Below, one piece after another: positions 1-8,137 of a DNA stretch of 64,000 nucleotides; position 1 is the stretch's first letter, and the number at the start of each line of letters is the position of its first letter. A program made the position numbers and the translations under genes. The stretch is from assembly GCF_963665245.1 (NCBI RefSeq), contig NZ_OY762268.1, positions 1,178,001 to 1,242,000 of the forward strand, read 5' to 3'. A model generated the notes under the pieces. It had not been told where the DNA came from. It made no database searches and worked only from the letters and a program-made list of their open reading frames with translations. This DNA is from an uncultured Paludibaculum sp. (GTDB lineage: Bacteria; Acidobacteriota; Terriglobia; Bryobacterales; Bryobacteraceae).

Positions 1-927
1 AAGTATCGAGACGCGGTGACGATCTATGCCGATTGTCATGGCGGCGACGCTCTGGAGTCGATCACCCCGCTTCTGAAGCCGCGTACGCCCGCGTGGATGG
101 CGGCCGACGGCGCTCCGGCCGAAGAGGCGCGTATCAGCGTGAAGCATCACGGCTGGGATGCATCGAAGAAGGAAAGCCTGACACCCGAGAGCTACGCCGA
201 GCGGGCGGCCGAGATGGCCGAGCGCGGATTCCGGATGCTGAAGTTCGACGTGGACGTGCCCACTCCGTATGAAACCGATGAGTACAACCGCGATCTGAGT
301 CCGATGGAGGTGGATTTCGCCGTATCGTTGGCCGCAGCCGTGCGGAAGGCCGTGGGTCCGCGGGTCGGGCTGGCCATCGACTGTCACTGGAACTACGGAG
401 TAGCCGCCGCGGTCGACCTGGCTCGGGCGCTGGAACCGCTGAGGCTCCTGTGGCTGGAGGATGTGCTGCCACCGGAAAACATCCCAGCCATGGGCGAGGT
501 GCAGCGTTGCACGCGGACACCGCTGGCCACGGGCGAGAACCACTTCTTCCGCGTCGACTTCCAACGGCTGATTGTGGAGGCGGGCCTGCGTGTGCTGTCG
601 CCGGACGTCCAGAAGATCGGGCTTTGGGAAGGCAGGAAGCTGGCGGATCTGGCCGATATGCACTATGTCAATCTGACGTGGCACAACATTAGCTCGCCGC
701 TGGGCACGCTCGCCGGTGCGCACCTGTGCGCGGCCACGCCGAACGTACTGGCTCTGGAGTGGCATGCGGCCAGCGTGCCGTTCTTCGATGACCTGGTGAA
801 GGACGGTGAGGGGCCGCTGGTTCGGGACGGCAAGGTGCGAGTGCCGGATTCGCCTGGCCTGGGCATCGAGATCGATCTCGACGTTGCGTGGAAGTACCGC
901 AAGCCAGGCGAACCGTTCTTCGAGTAG
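1..927 (+). CDS. Enolase-superfamily (mandelate racemase/muconate lactonizing type) enzyme, 5' end missing
   Basis: The reading frame is open from base 1, so the N-terminus lies outside the window and the GTG at 16 is not a convincing start. Visible signatures are those of the superfamily barrel: the three divalent-metal ligands in AIDCHW (Asp), WLEDV (Glu) and TGENHF (Glu), followed by an Asp in SPDVQKIG and a His in LTWHN that correspond to the His-Asp catalytic dyad of the mandelate racemase subgroup. The position usually holding KxK reads LKFD. Such enzymes abstract a proton alpha to a carboxylate, typically as sugar-acid dehydratases or epimerases; the substrate cannot be assigned. It converges on the peroxiredoxin gene with a 27-bp gap. 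Confidence 0.85.
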   Translation, partial: KYRDAVTIYADCHGGDALESITPLLKPRTPAWMAADGAPAEEARISVKHHGWDASKKESLTPESYAERAAEMAERGFRMLKFDVDVPTPYETDEYNRDLSPMEVDFAVSLAAAVRKAVGPRVGLAIDCHWNYGVAAAVDLARALEPLRLLWLEDVLPPENIPAMGEVQRCTRTPLATGENHFFRVDFQRLIVEAGLRVLSPDVQKIGLWEGRKLADLADMHYVNLTWHNISSPLGTLAGAHLCAATPNVLALEWHAASVPFFDDLVKDGEGPLVRDGKVRVPDSPGLGIEIDLDVAWKYRKPGEPFFE

Positions 928-954
928 ACGGACTTCAGGCCGCGCGAGGCGGCG

Positions 955-1485
955 TCACTTCTTGTGGACCCGGCTGCACGCGAGAGCGGTACCATCGGGA
1001 TTGATCGCCGACGTCCCTTCTTCGATGTGCTGGATTTTGCCTTCCGCGTCAACGACGAACGAGGCGCGGTTGGCGATGCCGATGTCCTTGTTCAGGACCC
1101 CATAGAGGGTGGCAACGGAACGCTGGCTGAAGTCGCTAGCCAGGGGGAATCCCAGGTTCAGCTCCTTCGCCCAGTGACTGAGGGTGGGTAAATTATCGGT
1201 GCTGATGCCCAGCACAATCGCGCCGGCATCTTCAAATTTGGCGAGACCAGCCTGGTACGCCGTGAGTTCCTTCGTTCAACCACCGGTGAAGGCGGCCGGA
1301 AAGAACGCCAGGACGACGGTCTTGCCGCGGTTCTCGGACAGCTTGAAAGTGCTGCCCGCCGTGGTCTTCAGCGTGAAGTCCGGCGCGGAGTCGCCCACCT
1401 TCAAATGCGTCTTGGGCGGCTGCACCGGCTGCGCCACAGCGGCCGCCGCCAATACCAGACCCAATAGCCATGGAGTCAATTTCAT
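955..1485 (-). CDS. Secreted peroxiredoxin with in-frame TGA at the peroxidatic position (probable selenoprotein)
   Basis: Reading from ATG 1485 (SD GGGAGG seven bases upstream) gives a signal peptide of about 18 residues, then KVGDSAPDFTL typical of AhpC/TSA peroxiredoxins. The frame meets TGA at 1278-1276 (codon 70) in the context FPAAFTGG-TGA-TKELTAYQ, then stays open in the same frame to the natural stop at 955. Homologous peroxiredoxins have the peroxidatic Cys at exactly this point, so TGA most likely encodes selenocysteine and the product is 176 residues. Downstream motifs (VLGISTDN, NRASFVVD) are intact, and a C-terminal Cys in LACSRVHKK could act as resolving residue. Codon use does not decay after the TGA, which argues against a pseudogene. 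The product would reduce peroxides outside the cytoplasm. A plain nonsense mutation is the alternative. Confidence 0.8.
1240..1278 (-). promoter_or_regulatory. Candidate bacterial SECIS hairpin following the TGA codon
   Basis: On the minus strand, starting 15 nt after the TGA, GGCG (1261-1258) pairs with CGCC (1243-1240) and ACCA (1256-1253) pairs with UGGU (1249-1246). A small internal loop separates the two stems and the apical loop is GGC (1252-1250). Bacterial SECIS elements lie directly downstream of UGA inside the coding region, with an apical-loop guanosine about 16-37 nt away; here it is at +24 to +25. The fold was found by eye, without an energy calculation. Confidence 0.55.
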
Positions 1486-1686
1486 GGATCCTCCCAGGAT
1501 CAAGAGTGCAACAGCATCCTCTTGGGCCCGAGGATAGCAGGCGCTCTCCAGGTGGAGCAACTGGCCCACCCACTTTCTCTATGACTTCGCCGGTGTGCTC
1601 CGATATGACCCTCGTGGGTCAAGCCGGATCGCGTGGCCAGGCGCTAAATACGCGGCCGGCCGGCAGACCCGACAGGAGGCAATTTG

Positions 1687-2250
1687 ATGCAGATGACCGA
1701 GGCGGTCAGCGAAGCACAAGCGAGCAAGAGGCAAGGCAAGTATCTCGTCTTTCATCTGGGGCGGGAGGAGTTCGGCGTACATGTCCTAAAGGTGCGCGAA
1801 ATCATGGGCATCCAAGAGATCACCTCGGTGCCGCAGACTCCGGCCTTTGTCAAAGGCGTCATCAACCTGCGCGGGAAAGTGATTCCGGTGATCGATCTGC
1901 GGCGCAAATTCAGATTGGACGAAGTCGCCTACACCCAGCGCACGTGCATCATTGTGCTGCAGGTGGCCCACGAAAGCGGCAACATGCTGATGGGTGCGAT
2001 TGTGGATGGCGTGTCCGAAGTGCTGACGATCCAGGAAGGCGAGATCGAGGACACGCCCGAGTTTGGCGCGGAAATGAAGATGCCCTACATTCTCGGAATG
2101 GCCAAGGTGAAGGGCAAGGTCAAGATCCTGCTGGATATTGACCAGGTGTTGACGGCCATTGAAGTGGAAGGCGTGACACAGATGCCCAACCTGGCGACGT
2201 TGCCGGGCGACGCGGAGCAGAGCGCCATCGACCCCCTGCCCATGCAATAG
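1687..2250 (+). CDS. cheW: CheW chemotaxis coupling protein
   Basis: The 187-residue product consists of one CheW-like SH3 domain. Recognisable stretches are FHLGREEFGVHVLKVREI, the FVKGVINLRGKVIPVIDLR core and a late GKVKILLDIDQVL strand, followed by about 30 extra C-terminal residues. CheW bridges receptors and the CheA kinase in the signalling array. ATG 1687 is chosen over TTG 1684 because AGGAGG at 1674-1679 sits seven bases upstream. It is the first gene of the che cluster and lies 50 bp before the receptor gene. Confidence 0.95.
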   Translation: MQMTEAVSEAQASKRQGKYLVFHLGREEFGVHVLKVREIMGIQEITSVPQTPAFVKGVINLRGKVIPVIDLRRKFRLDEVAYTQRTCIIVLQVAHESGNMLMGAIVDGVSEVLTIQEGEIEDTPEFGAEMKMPYILGMAKVKGKVKILLDIDQVLTAIEVEGVTQMPNLATLPGDAEQSAIDPLPMQ

Positions 2251-2300
2251 TCCATTGCGCAAAAAGTGAACCTGAAGCCGAAAGAAGGATGAGTGTGCCC

Positions 2301-3932
2301 ATGAACGACAAATTCAGTTTTGGAACCAAGATCAACATCGCCTCCGGCGCGATAGTCGCCTTTCTATTGCTGCTGGGCGCGACCGCCATTTACAGCCTGT
2401 CGGATGTGCGGACCCAGTTGGAGCGCTCAGTGAGCGTGGAGGCACGCAAGTCGGAACTGGCGTTGCAGAGTCAGACGGCGGTGACGATGATCGAAGGCGC
2501 GCAGCGCGGTCTACTGCTGGGGTCCATGACCAACGATCCGGCGCTCGTCCAATCGTCCAGCCAGCAGATGCGAGACTCCACTGAGAAGTTGGCGGCGGGG
2601 GTGAGAGACCTGGCGCCTCTACTTTCCGCGGATGACGCCAGACGGGAGCAGGCGGCTCTTTCGTCCATGAGCGACGAGGTGCGAGGGAAACTGCAGCAGT
2701 TTGAGAACAGCATCCGCGGCCAGAGGTTCGACGAAGCCACGAAAATGCAAACCGAGTACTTCCGTGGGCAGTTCGAGAAGATGCGGCAGCAAGCTACCAC
2801 TCTGGTCGACATTCAGCGCAGGTACGCCGTCGCCAGTTCTTCATCGGCCATCTCGATGGCCTCATTCGCGCGCATGCTGGCGGTGCTGGTGTGCCTGCTG
2901 GCCCTGGGCATCGCAACCGTGGCTTTCTGGGTGATCAGAAACGGCAACCGGGATTTGAGGCAGATCGCCGTCGAAATCGGCGAAGGGGCCGATCAGGTGG
3001 CCTCGGCGTCGAATCAGATTTCGAGTTCGTCGCAATCGCTGGCGCAAGGCTCTTCTGAGCAGGCGGCCTCGTTGCAGGAGACGTCGGCGTCCACTGAGCA
3101 GGTCAACGCCATGACGCGGAAGAACGCCGAAAGCGCGCGCAACGCCGCCACGGAGACCGAGAAGGCAGATCAACTGCTGAAGGAGACCGATTACAAGCTG
3201 ACGCAGATGATTGAGTCCATGAAAGAGATCAACACGTCCAGCGAGAAGATCTCGAAGATCATCCGGGTGATTGACGAGATTGCGTTCCAGACGAACATCC
3301 TGGCCTTGAACGCGGCCGTGGAAGCGGCGCGGGCCGGCGAAGCGGGCATGGGCTTTGCCGTGGTGGCGGACGAGGTGAGAAACCTGGCGCAGCGCTGCGC
3401 CCAGGCGGCAAAGGACACGTCCGACCTCATCGAGGAGTCGATCGTGCGCTCGAATGAAGGCAAGGTGCGGTTGGACGAAGTGGCCTCGTGTGTTTCGCGT
3501 GTTGTGGAGAACGCATCCCGTATCAAGATACTCGCGAACGAGGTCAATGTCGGGAGCCAGGAGCAGGCACGAGGCATCGAGCAGATCGCAAGAGCCGTGG
3601 GGCAGATGCAGCAGGTGACGCAATCGACAGCGGCCAGCGCGGAAGAGAGCGCATCGGCGGGTGAGGAGATGAGCGCGCAGGCCCTGTCGCTGAATGACGC
3701 CGTGGGCCGCCTGAGGGTCCTGGTGGGCAGCGATGGCGGCACGACGCGGGAACGCTCCACCGGCCGGAGAGATCCGGCTCGCTCGCTGGGAGCGATGAAG
3801 CGGCAGGGTGAGTTCGCGGGGCTGTCCGCGAGGCCGGGCTCGAAGAGTCTGAACCCGGCGGCGGCCAAGATGCCCGCGCATCCATCCGCCTCGGCTCAGT
3901 TCCCCATGGATGACGACTTCAGGGACTTCTAG
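2301..3932 (+). CDS. Methyl-accepting chemotaxis protein
   Basis: This transmembrane receptor has TM1 near residues 13-33 and TM2 near 192-212, enclosing an all-alpha periplasmic domain of four-helix-bundle type. A short linker leads to a long coiled-coil signalling domain whose hairpin tip (EIAFQTNILALNAAVEAA) is the conserved CheA/CheW contact region. The C-terminus is a flexible 60-residue tail ending DDDFRDF rather than an NWETF-type CheR tether. ATG 2289 in the same frame would add MSVP, but the AGAAGGA element abuts it and fits 2301 better. The ligand is unknown. Confidence 0.93.
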   Translation: MNDKFSFGTKINIASGAIVAFLLLLGATAIYSLSDVRTQLERSVSVEARKSELALQSQTAVTMIEGAQRGLLLGSMTNDPALVQSSSQQMRDSTEKLAAGVRDLAPLLSADDARREQAALSSMSDEVRGKLQQFENSIRGQRFDEATKMQTEYFRGQFEKMRQQATTLVDIQRRYAVASSSSAISMASFARMLAVLVCLLALGIATVAFWVIRNGNRDLRQIAVEIGEGADQVASASNQISSSSQSLAQGSSEQAASLQETSASTEQVNAMTRKNAESARNAATETEKADQLLKETDYKLTQMIESMKEINTSSEKISKIIRVIDEIAFQTNILALNAAVEAARAGEAGMGFAVVADEVRNLAQRCAQAAKDTSDLIEESIVRSNEGKVRLDEVASCVSRVVENASRIKILANEVNVGSQEQARGIEQIARAVGQMQQVTQSTAASAEESASAGEEMSAQALSLNDAVGRLRVLVGSDGGTTRERSTGRRDPARSLGAMKRQGEFAGLSARPGSKSLNPAAAKMPAHPSASAQFPMDDDFRDF

Positions 3933-4081
3933 GCGGCACCACGATGGCATACCGCAAGCGAATGGCGCCCCGGCGGCCTGTCGCTGCAGCGCCCACCGGG
4001 AACGGCAAGGTGACGGCCGATCTGCAGGCTCTGGCCACGAGTGTCGCGATCCCCAAGGTCCAGAACAGCCAGGAGAAGGAC

Positions 4082-5809
4082 ATGGCACAAGCGCTCAATC
4101 AAGACCCACAGCTCGTGGAAGACTTCCTGGTGGAGGCCCGCGAACATCTGGCCAACATCGAGGCACGCCTGCTGGAGATCGAACAGGGTGCGCATACGCC
4201 CGAGACGCTGCATAGCGCCTTCCGCAGTTTTCACACGCTGAAAGGGCTGGCCGGATTCCTGGAGTACGCCGTGATCCAGGAGGTAGCACATGAAGTGGAG
4301 AACCTTCTCGATCTGGCCCGCAACGACGCACTGCAACTGACCCCACCCATCGTGGACGTCATTCTGCAGTCCGGCGACTTCCTGGCGGGCTGCCTGCGTG
4401 GCATCGAGGCGGGCAACCAGGGGCGGACGGCGCCTCCGATGGAGACGCCCACCGCACTACTGGAGCAGGTGCGCGCCATGGCCGCCGCGCCACAGTCGCC
4501 CGGGGTGGAAGTGGCCGTGGCGCCGGAGGCAGGGGCTCAGCCCGAGTCCGCTCCGGCGCTCTCGCCCGAGGTCCACAGGGACGCGGCGGCCATGCCGGAT
4601 CAGTCACCGGCGGAAGCGGCCACCGGCCCGAAGCGCAACGAGGCTTCGCTGGTAAAAGTCGAGACCGGCAAGCTCGAGTACCTGGTTGAGATGGTCGGCG
4701 AGCTCATGATTGCGGAGTCAATGCTGCACCACAATCAAGAACTGGCCGAGGCCCGCTCACCACGCGTGCAACGAGATCTATCCCAACTGGCACGGGTTAC
4801 GGCCGAAGTGCAGAAGACGGCCATGGCGATGCGCATGGTGCCTATTGGAATCCTGTTCCGCCGCATGACCCGGCTGGTGCGCGATCTGGCGCGCAAGTCA
4901 GGCAAGCTGGCGGAACTCGAACTCCATGGCGAAGACGTGGAACTGGATCGCACCATCGTCGAGGAGCTGTCCGATCCCCTCGTTCACATGCTGCGGAACG
5001 CGCTGGATCACGGGCTGGAGTCGCCAGACGAGCGGGAAGCCGTGGGCAAGCCGGCGTCCGGCAAGGTACGGTTGAAGGCCGCGCATCAGGCGGGCCAGAT
5101 CGTCATCGAACTGAGCGACGACGGCCGCGGCCTGGACCGCGGCCGCATTCTGGCGAAGGCCGTTCAGCGAGGCCTGGTATCGCCCGAAGCGAACCTGAGC
5201 GACAACGAAGTCTATCACCTGATCTTCGAACCGGGCTTCTCAACCGCCGAACGAGTCACCGATGTCAGCGGCCGCGGCGTGGGTATGGACGTGGTGCGCA
5301 AGCACATCAGCAAGCTGCGCGGCCGCATCGACATCTCCTCGACCGTGGGACGAGGAACGACCTTCGCCCTGAAGGTGCCGCTGACATTGGCCATCATCGA
5401 CGGGCTGGTGACGGTGGTGGGCGGTGTTCGCTACATCGTGCCGATCTTCGCTGTGCGCGAGATGTTCCGGCCGACGCCAGACCGGCTATTCACGGTGGAA
5501 GGCCGCGGCGAGATGGTGCTGGTGCGTGAGCGGCTGTTGCCGGTGGTCCGTCTGAGCCGGAGGCTGGGCGTGAAGGCAAGGACCGACGACCCTTGCGAGG
5601 GCGTCATGATCGTCGGAGAGAGCGAAGACCGGCAGTACTGCCTGCTGGTGGACGAACTGGCGGGCAAGCAGGAGGTGGTGATCAAGAATCTCGGCGCCAC
5701 ATTCCGCGGCGTGAGGGGCGTGGCGGGAGGCGCGATTCTGGGCGACGGCCGGGTGGGTCTGATCCTCGATCTGGCGACGTTGTTTGGAGAGATCGAACAT
5801 GCCGCCTGA
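4082..5809 (+). CDS. cheA: CheA chemotaxis histidine kinase
   Basis: The domains in order are an HPt (P1) domain with phospho-acceptor His51 in FRSFHTLKG, an Ala/Pro-rich linker of about 80 residues without an evident P2 CheY-docking domain, a P3 dimerisation helix pair (KLEYLVEMVGELM), a P4 ATPase with N box (HMLRNALDHG), G1 (DDGRGLD), F box (FEPGFST) and G2 (GRGVGMDVV), and a C-terminal CheW-like P5 domain. ATG 4082 is preceded by AGGAG with a six-base spacer. An upstream in-frame ATG at 3944 would add 46 residues but has no clear SD. The kinase phosphorylates CheY and CheB in response to receptor state. The gene overlaps cheR by 11 bp. Confidence 0.93.
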   Translation: MAQALNQDPQLVEDFLVEAREHLANIEARLLEIEQGAHTPETLHSAFRSFHTLKGLAGFLEYAVIQEVAHEVENLLDLARNDALQLTPPIVDVILQSGDFLAGCLRGIEAGNQGRTAPPMETPTALLEQVRAMAAAPQSPGVEVAVAPEAGAQPESAPALSPEVHRDAAAMPDQSPAEAATGPKRNEASLVKVETGKLEYLVEMVGELMIAESMLHHNQELAEARSPRVQRDLSQLARVTAEVQKTAMAMRMVPIGILFRRMTRLVRDLARKSGKLAELELHGEDVELDRTIVEELSDPLVHMLRNALDHGLESPDEREAVGKPASGKVRLKAAHQAGQIVIELSDDGRGLDRGRILAKAVQRGLVSPEANLSDNEVYHLIFEPGFSTAERVTDVSGRGVGMDVVRKHISKLRGRIDISSTVGRGTTFALKVPLTLAIIDGLVTVVGGVRYIVPIFAVREMFRPTPDRLFTVEGRGEMVLVRERLLPVVRLSRRLGVKARTDDPCEGVMIVGESEDRQYCLLVDELAGKQEVVIKNLGATFRGVRGVAGGAILGDGRVGLILDLATLFGEIEHAA

Positions 5810-6653
5810 GAGCCCGCTCGTCATCCCGGCGCAAGCCGTTCAGCCGCTTGAGTTCAAGAGGATCCAATCGCTCACCTATCAGATGGCCGGCATCGACCTG
5901 CGGGACGGCAAGGAGGCCCTGGTCGGCGCCCGGTTGAACAAACGGATCCGGGAACTGGGCCTGAAGGACGTTTCCAGCTATCTCAGTGTCGTGGAGGCGG
6001 ATCGCACGGGTCTGGAGCTGGCGGCGCTGATCGACGCGTTGACCACGAACTTCACGAGCTTTCTGCGAGAGCCTCAGCACTTCGAGTTCCTGCGTAGCGT
6101 GATCCTGCCCGAGATGGCGGACGGCGCCTCGCTCCGCATCTGGAGTGCGGGCTGCGCCACGGGGGAGGAGCCGTACAGCATCCTCTTCCACCTCGTGCAG
6201 GCGTTGGGCGAGCGCCGTGTGGGCGAAGTCGAGATCCTCGCGTCCGACATCTCGACCCGGGCACTGACCGCCGCCGAGGCTGGCGTCTACCCGGCAGCCC
6301 GCATGAGGGAGCTACCGGAGGAGTGGCGCAAGCGCTTCTTTCAGCGCGGCGTGGGCACCCAGGAAGGGATGGTCCGCGTGCGGCGGGAGTGGCGTTCGCG
6401 CATCCGGTTCCAGCGCATCAATCTGATGGAGGACCTGGCTTCCCTACCCCGCTTCCACGTCATCTTCTGCCGGAACGTCATGATCTACTTCAACAAGGCC
6501 ACCCAGCAGAAGCTGGTGCGCCGGTTCGCCACTCAACTGGAATCCGGAGGCTGGCTGCTGATCGGGCATTCCGAGGGTCTGATGGGCATGGAGCATGAGC
6601 TCTCCTACGTAATGCCGGCCACCTATCGCAAGCCGATGAACCGCCGCGGGTGA
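5799..6653 (+). CDS. cheR: CheR chemoreceptor glutamate methyltransferase
   Basis: An N-terminal all-alpha CheR domain is followed by the S-adenosylmethionine-binding domain with motif I IWSAGCATGEEPYS and the late motif FCRNVMIYF that characterise CheR. The product is about 284 residues, the usual single-module length with no TPR extension. ATG 5799 has GGAGAG six bases upstream; the longer frame from TTG 5784 is less likely. The gene overlaps the cheA stop, so the two are probably translationally coupled. It methylates receptor glutamates during adaptation and opposes CheB at the end of the cluster. Confidence 0.93.
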   Translation: MPPESPLVIPAQAVQPLEFKRIQSLTYQMAGIDLRDGKEALVGARLNKRIRELGLKDVSSYLSVVEADRTGLELAALIDALTTNFTSFLREPQHFEFLRSVILPEMADGASLRIWSAGCATGEEPYSILFHLVQALGERRVGEVEILASDISTRALTAAEAGVYPAARMRELPEEWRKRFFQRGVGTQEGMVRVRREWRSRIRFQRINLMEDLASLPRFHVIFCRNVMIYFNKATQQKLVRRFATQLESGGWLLIGHSEGLMGMEHELSYVMPATYRKPMNRRG

Positions 6654-6690
6654 GTACGCAAAGCCGGCCAGGAGAGGAGGGCATGGGATT

Positions 6691-7239
6691 GTGGGCAACA
6701 CACTAGTCGTGGGCGTGGGGGACTGCAAAGTCACGGGCGACCCGCTGGCCGAACTGGTCACCTACGCACTAGGCTCCTGCATCGCGGTGGCGATCTGGGA
6801 TCCGGTGACACGGGTCTCCGGCCTACTGCATTTCATGCTGCCGGACAGCGGGGTCGACCGCAACGGCAACGGCCGGGAGCATCCATACCGTTATGCCGAC
6901 ACGGGCACACCATTGCTTTTCCGCGGCGCCTATCAGGAAGGAGCCGAGAAGCGCCGGCTGGTGGTGCGGCTGGCCGGTGGGGCAGCCGTCGTCAACGACA
7001 ACGGCGTCTTCAACATCGGCAAGCGGAACTACGCCGCACTCCGCAAGATCTTGTGGAAGGCGGGCGTGATGGTGCACGCCGAGGACGTGGGCGGCGGAGT
7101 GTCCAGAACCGTGCGGTTGGAGGCCGAATCGGGCCGGATGATCGTCCGGGCCTCAGGTGAACCAGAGCGGGAATTGTGGCCGATGAATCACGCCGAGCGC
7201 ACTCTATCCCAGGGAGGTCCTCTGTGCCAAAACGTCTGA
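6691..7239 (+). CDS. cheD: CheD receptor glutamine deamidase
   Basis: The product carries the CheD catalytic residues Cys30 in YALGSCI and His47 in GLLHFMLP, plus a DTGT segment. CheD deamidates receptor glutamines and in many bacteria interacts with CheC/CheX-type phosphatases; such a gene is present two positions downstream. The start is GTG at 6691, supported by GGAGAGGAGG at 6671-6680 with a ten-base spacer. Its 3' end overlaps the cheY start by 16 bp. Confidence 0.9.
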   Translation: MGNTLVVGVGDCKVTGDPLAELVTYALGSCIAVAIWDPVTRVSGLLHFMLPDSGVDRNGNGREHPYRYADTGTPLLFRGAYQEGAEKRRLVVRLAGGAAVVNDNGVFNIGKRNYAALRKILWKAGVMVHAEDVGGGVSRTVRLEAESGRMIVRASGEPERELWPMNHAERTLSQGGPLCQNV

Positions 7240-7655
7240 TGATCGTGGATGATTCGCCCGTCATGCGCGCCTTCGTCCGCCGCACAGTCGAGGTGACCGG
7301 CCTGGAAGTGACCTCCTATCTGGAAGCAGGCGACGGCCGTGAGGCGCTGACAAAACTGCGGTCGGCCGATGCGCAGGGCCTCGAACACCAGGTGGACCTG
7401 ATCCTCACCGACATCAACATGCCTGTCATGGACGGCGAGGGGTTGCTGGAAGAGCTCCGGCGCGACCACGCCCTGTGCTCGATTCCGGTGATTGTCGTCT
7501 CCACCGACTCGACCGACCAGAGGATGGGGAAGCTCCTGGAACTGGGCGCGCGCAGTTACGTCAGGAAGCCGTTTCCGCCCGAGAAGCTGGGCGAGGTGTT
7601 GGCCGACATTTTCCCCGAACTCGCCGGGGCGGACTTCGACGATTCGAGCGACTGA
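7224..7655 (+). CDS. cheY: CheY-like single-domain response regulator
   Basis: A stand-alone receiver domain of 143 residues has the acidic pocket MIVDDS, phospho-acceptor Asp63 in ILTDINMP, the switch Ser/Thr in VIVVSTDS and the conserved Lys in VRKPF. GTG 7224 is chosen because AGGGAGG at 7211-7217 lies six bases upstream; the frame is open back to 7176 but that region is cheD coding sequence. Position between cheD and a CheX-like phosphatase gene suggests it is the output regulator phosphorylated by CheA. Several extra C-terminal acidic residues (DFDDSSD) are present. Confidence 0.92.
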   Translation: MPKRLMIVDDSPVMRAFVRRTVEVTGLEVTSYLEAGDGREALTKLRSADAQGLEHQVDLILTDINMPVMDGEGLLEELRRDHALCSIPVIVVSTDSTDQRMGKLLELGARSYVRKPFPPEKLGEVLADIFPELAGADFDDSSD

Positions 7656-7666
7656 GGATTCATATC

Positions 7667-8137
7667 ATGCGGAACCAAACCGAGGTGCGAGACCTTACCG
7701 ACCCGGAGATCCATCAGGCATGCTGCGCCGCAATGCTGGAGGTGCTGGAGACCATGTTTTTTGAGCTACCGCTGGACGAACTCGAAATCGTGCCAGCGCC
7801 CGCGGCGTCGAGTTGCCTGGTGCGGGCCGGCTTCCGGGGCACAGTGGATGGCGTCATTCATGTCGCGATCTCGTGCTCCACCTGCACCCGTCTCACGGCA
7901 TCCTTCCTCGGCAAAGAGGCCGAGGAAGTTGTTCACGCGGAGGAGTGCAGCACAGCCCTGGAACTGGCGAACATGCTCTGCGGCGCCACCTTAAGCCGGC
8001 TGGAGCCCCAGGGCCGACTGGCCATTGAAACGCCCTATCTGGTCGACCGGAATCAACACGCTGCCGGGCCCTGGCTCAGGTATCCGCTGGAGGACGGCGA
8101 CATCGAAGTGGCCTTAAGCTATGGCGAGGGCCTATGA
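7667..8137 (+). CDS. CheX/CheC-type chemotaxis phosphatase domain protein
   Basis: This 156-residue protein has a segment ALELANMLCG that matches the E-x2-N signature used by CheC/CheX/FliY phosphatases to dephosphorylate CheY-P, in a region predicted to be a helix. The N-terminal half contains several cysteines (CCAAM, CSTCT) not typical of the family. ATG 7667 lies 11 bp after cheY and the gene ends four bases inside cheB. Family and context agree; only one E-x2-N motif is evident, whereas CheC has two. Confidence 0.75.
   Translation: MRNQTEVRDLTDPEIHQACCAAMLEVLETMFFELPLDELEIVPAPAASSCLVRAGFRGTVDGVIHVAISCSTCTRLTASFLGKEAEEVVHAEECSTALELANMLCGATLSRLEPQGRLAIETPYLVDRNQHAAGPWLRYPLEDGDIEVALSYGEGL

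Noticed and set aside
955..1569. Reading the peroxiredoxin locus as two small genes or a frameshifted pseudogene
   Set aside because: Both pieces are in one frame, separated only by TGA at the catalytic Cys position; the downstream piece has no own start signal, and motifs are intact throughout.
2862..4088. 408-codon minus-strand frame opposite the receptor gene
   Set aside because: It is a GC-driven shadow of the coiled-coil receptor sequence with no recognisable domain.
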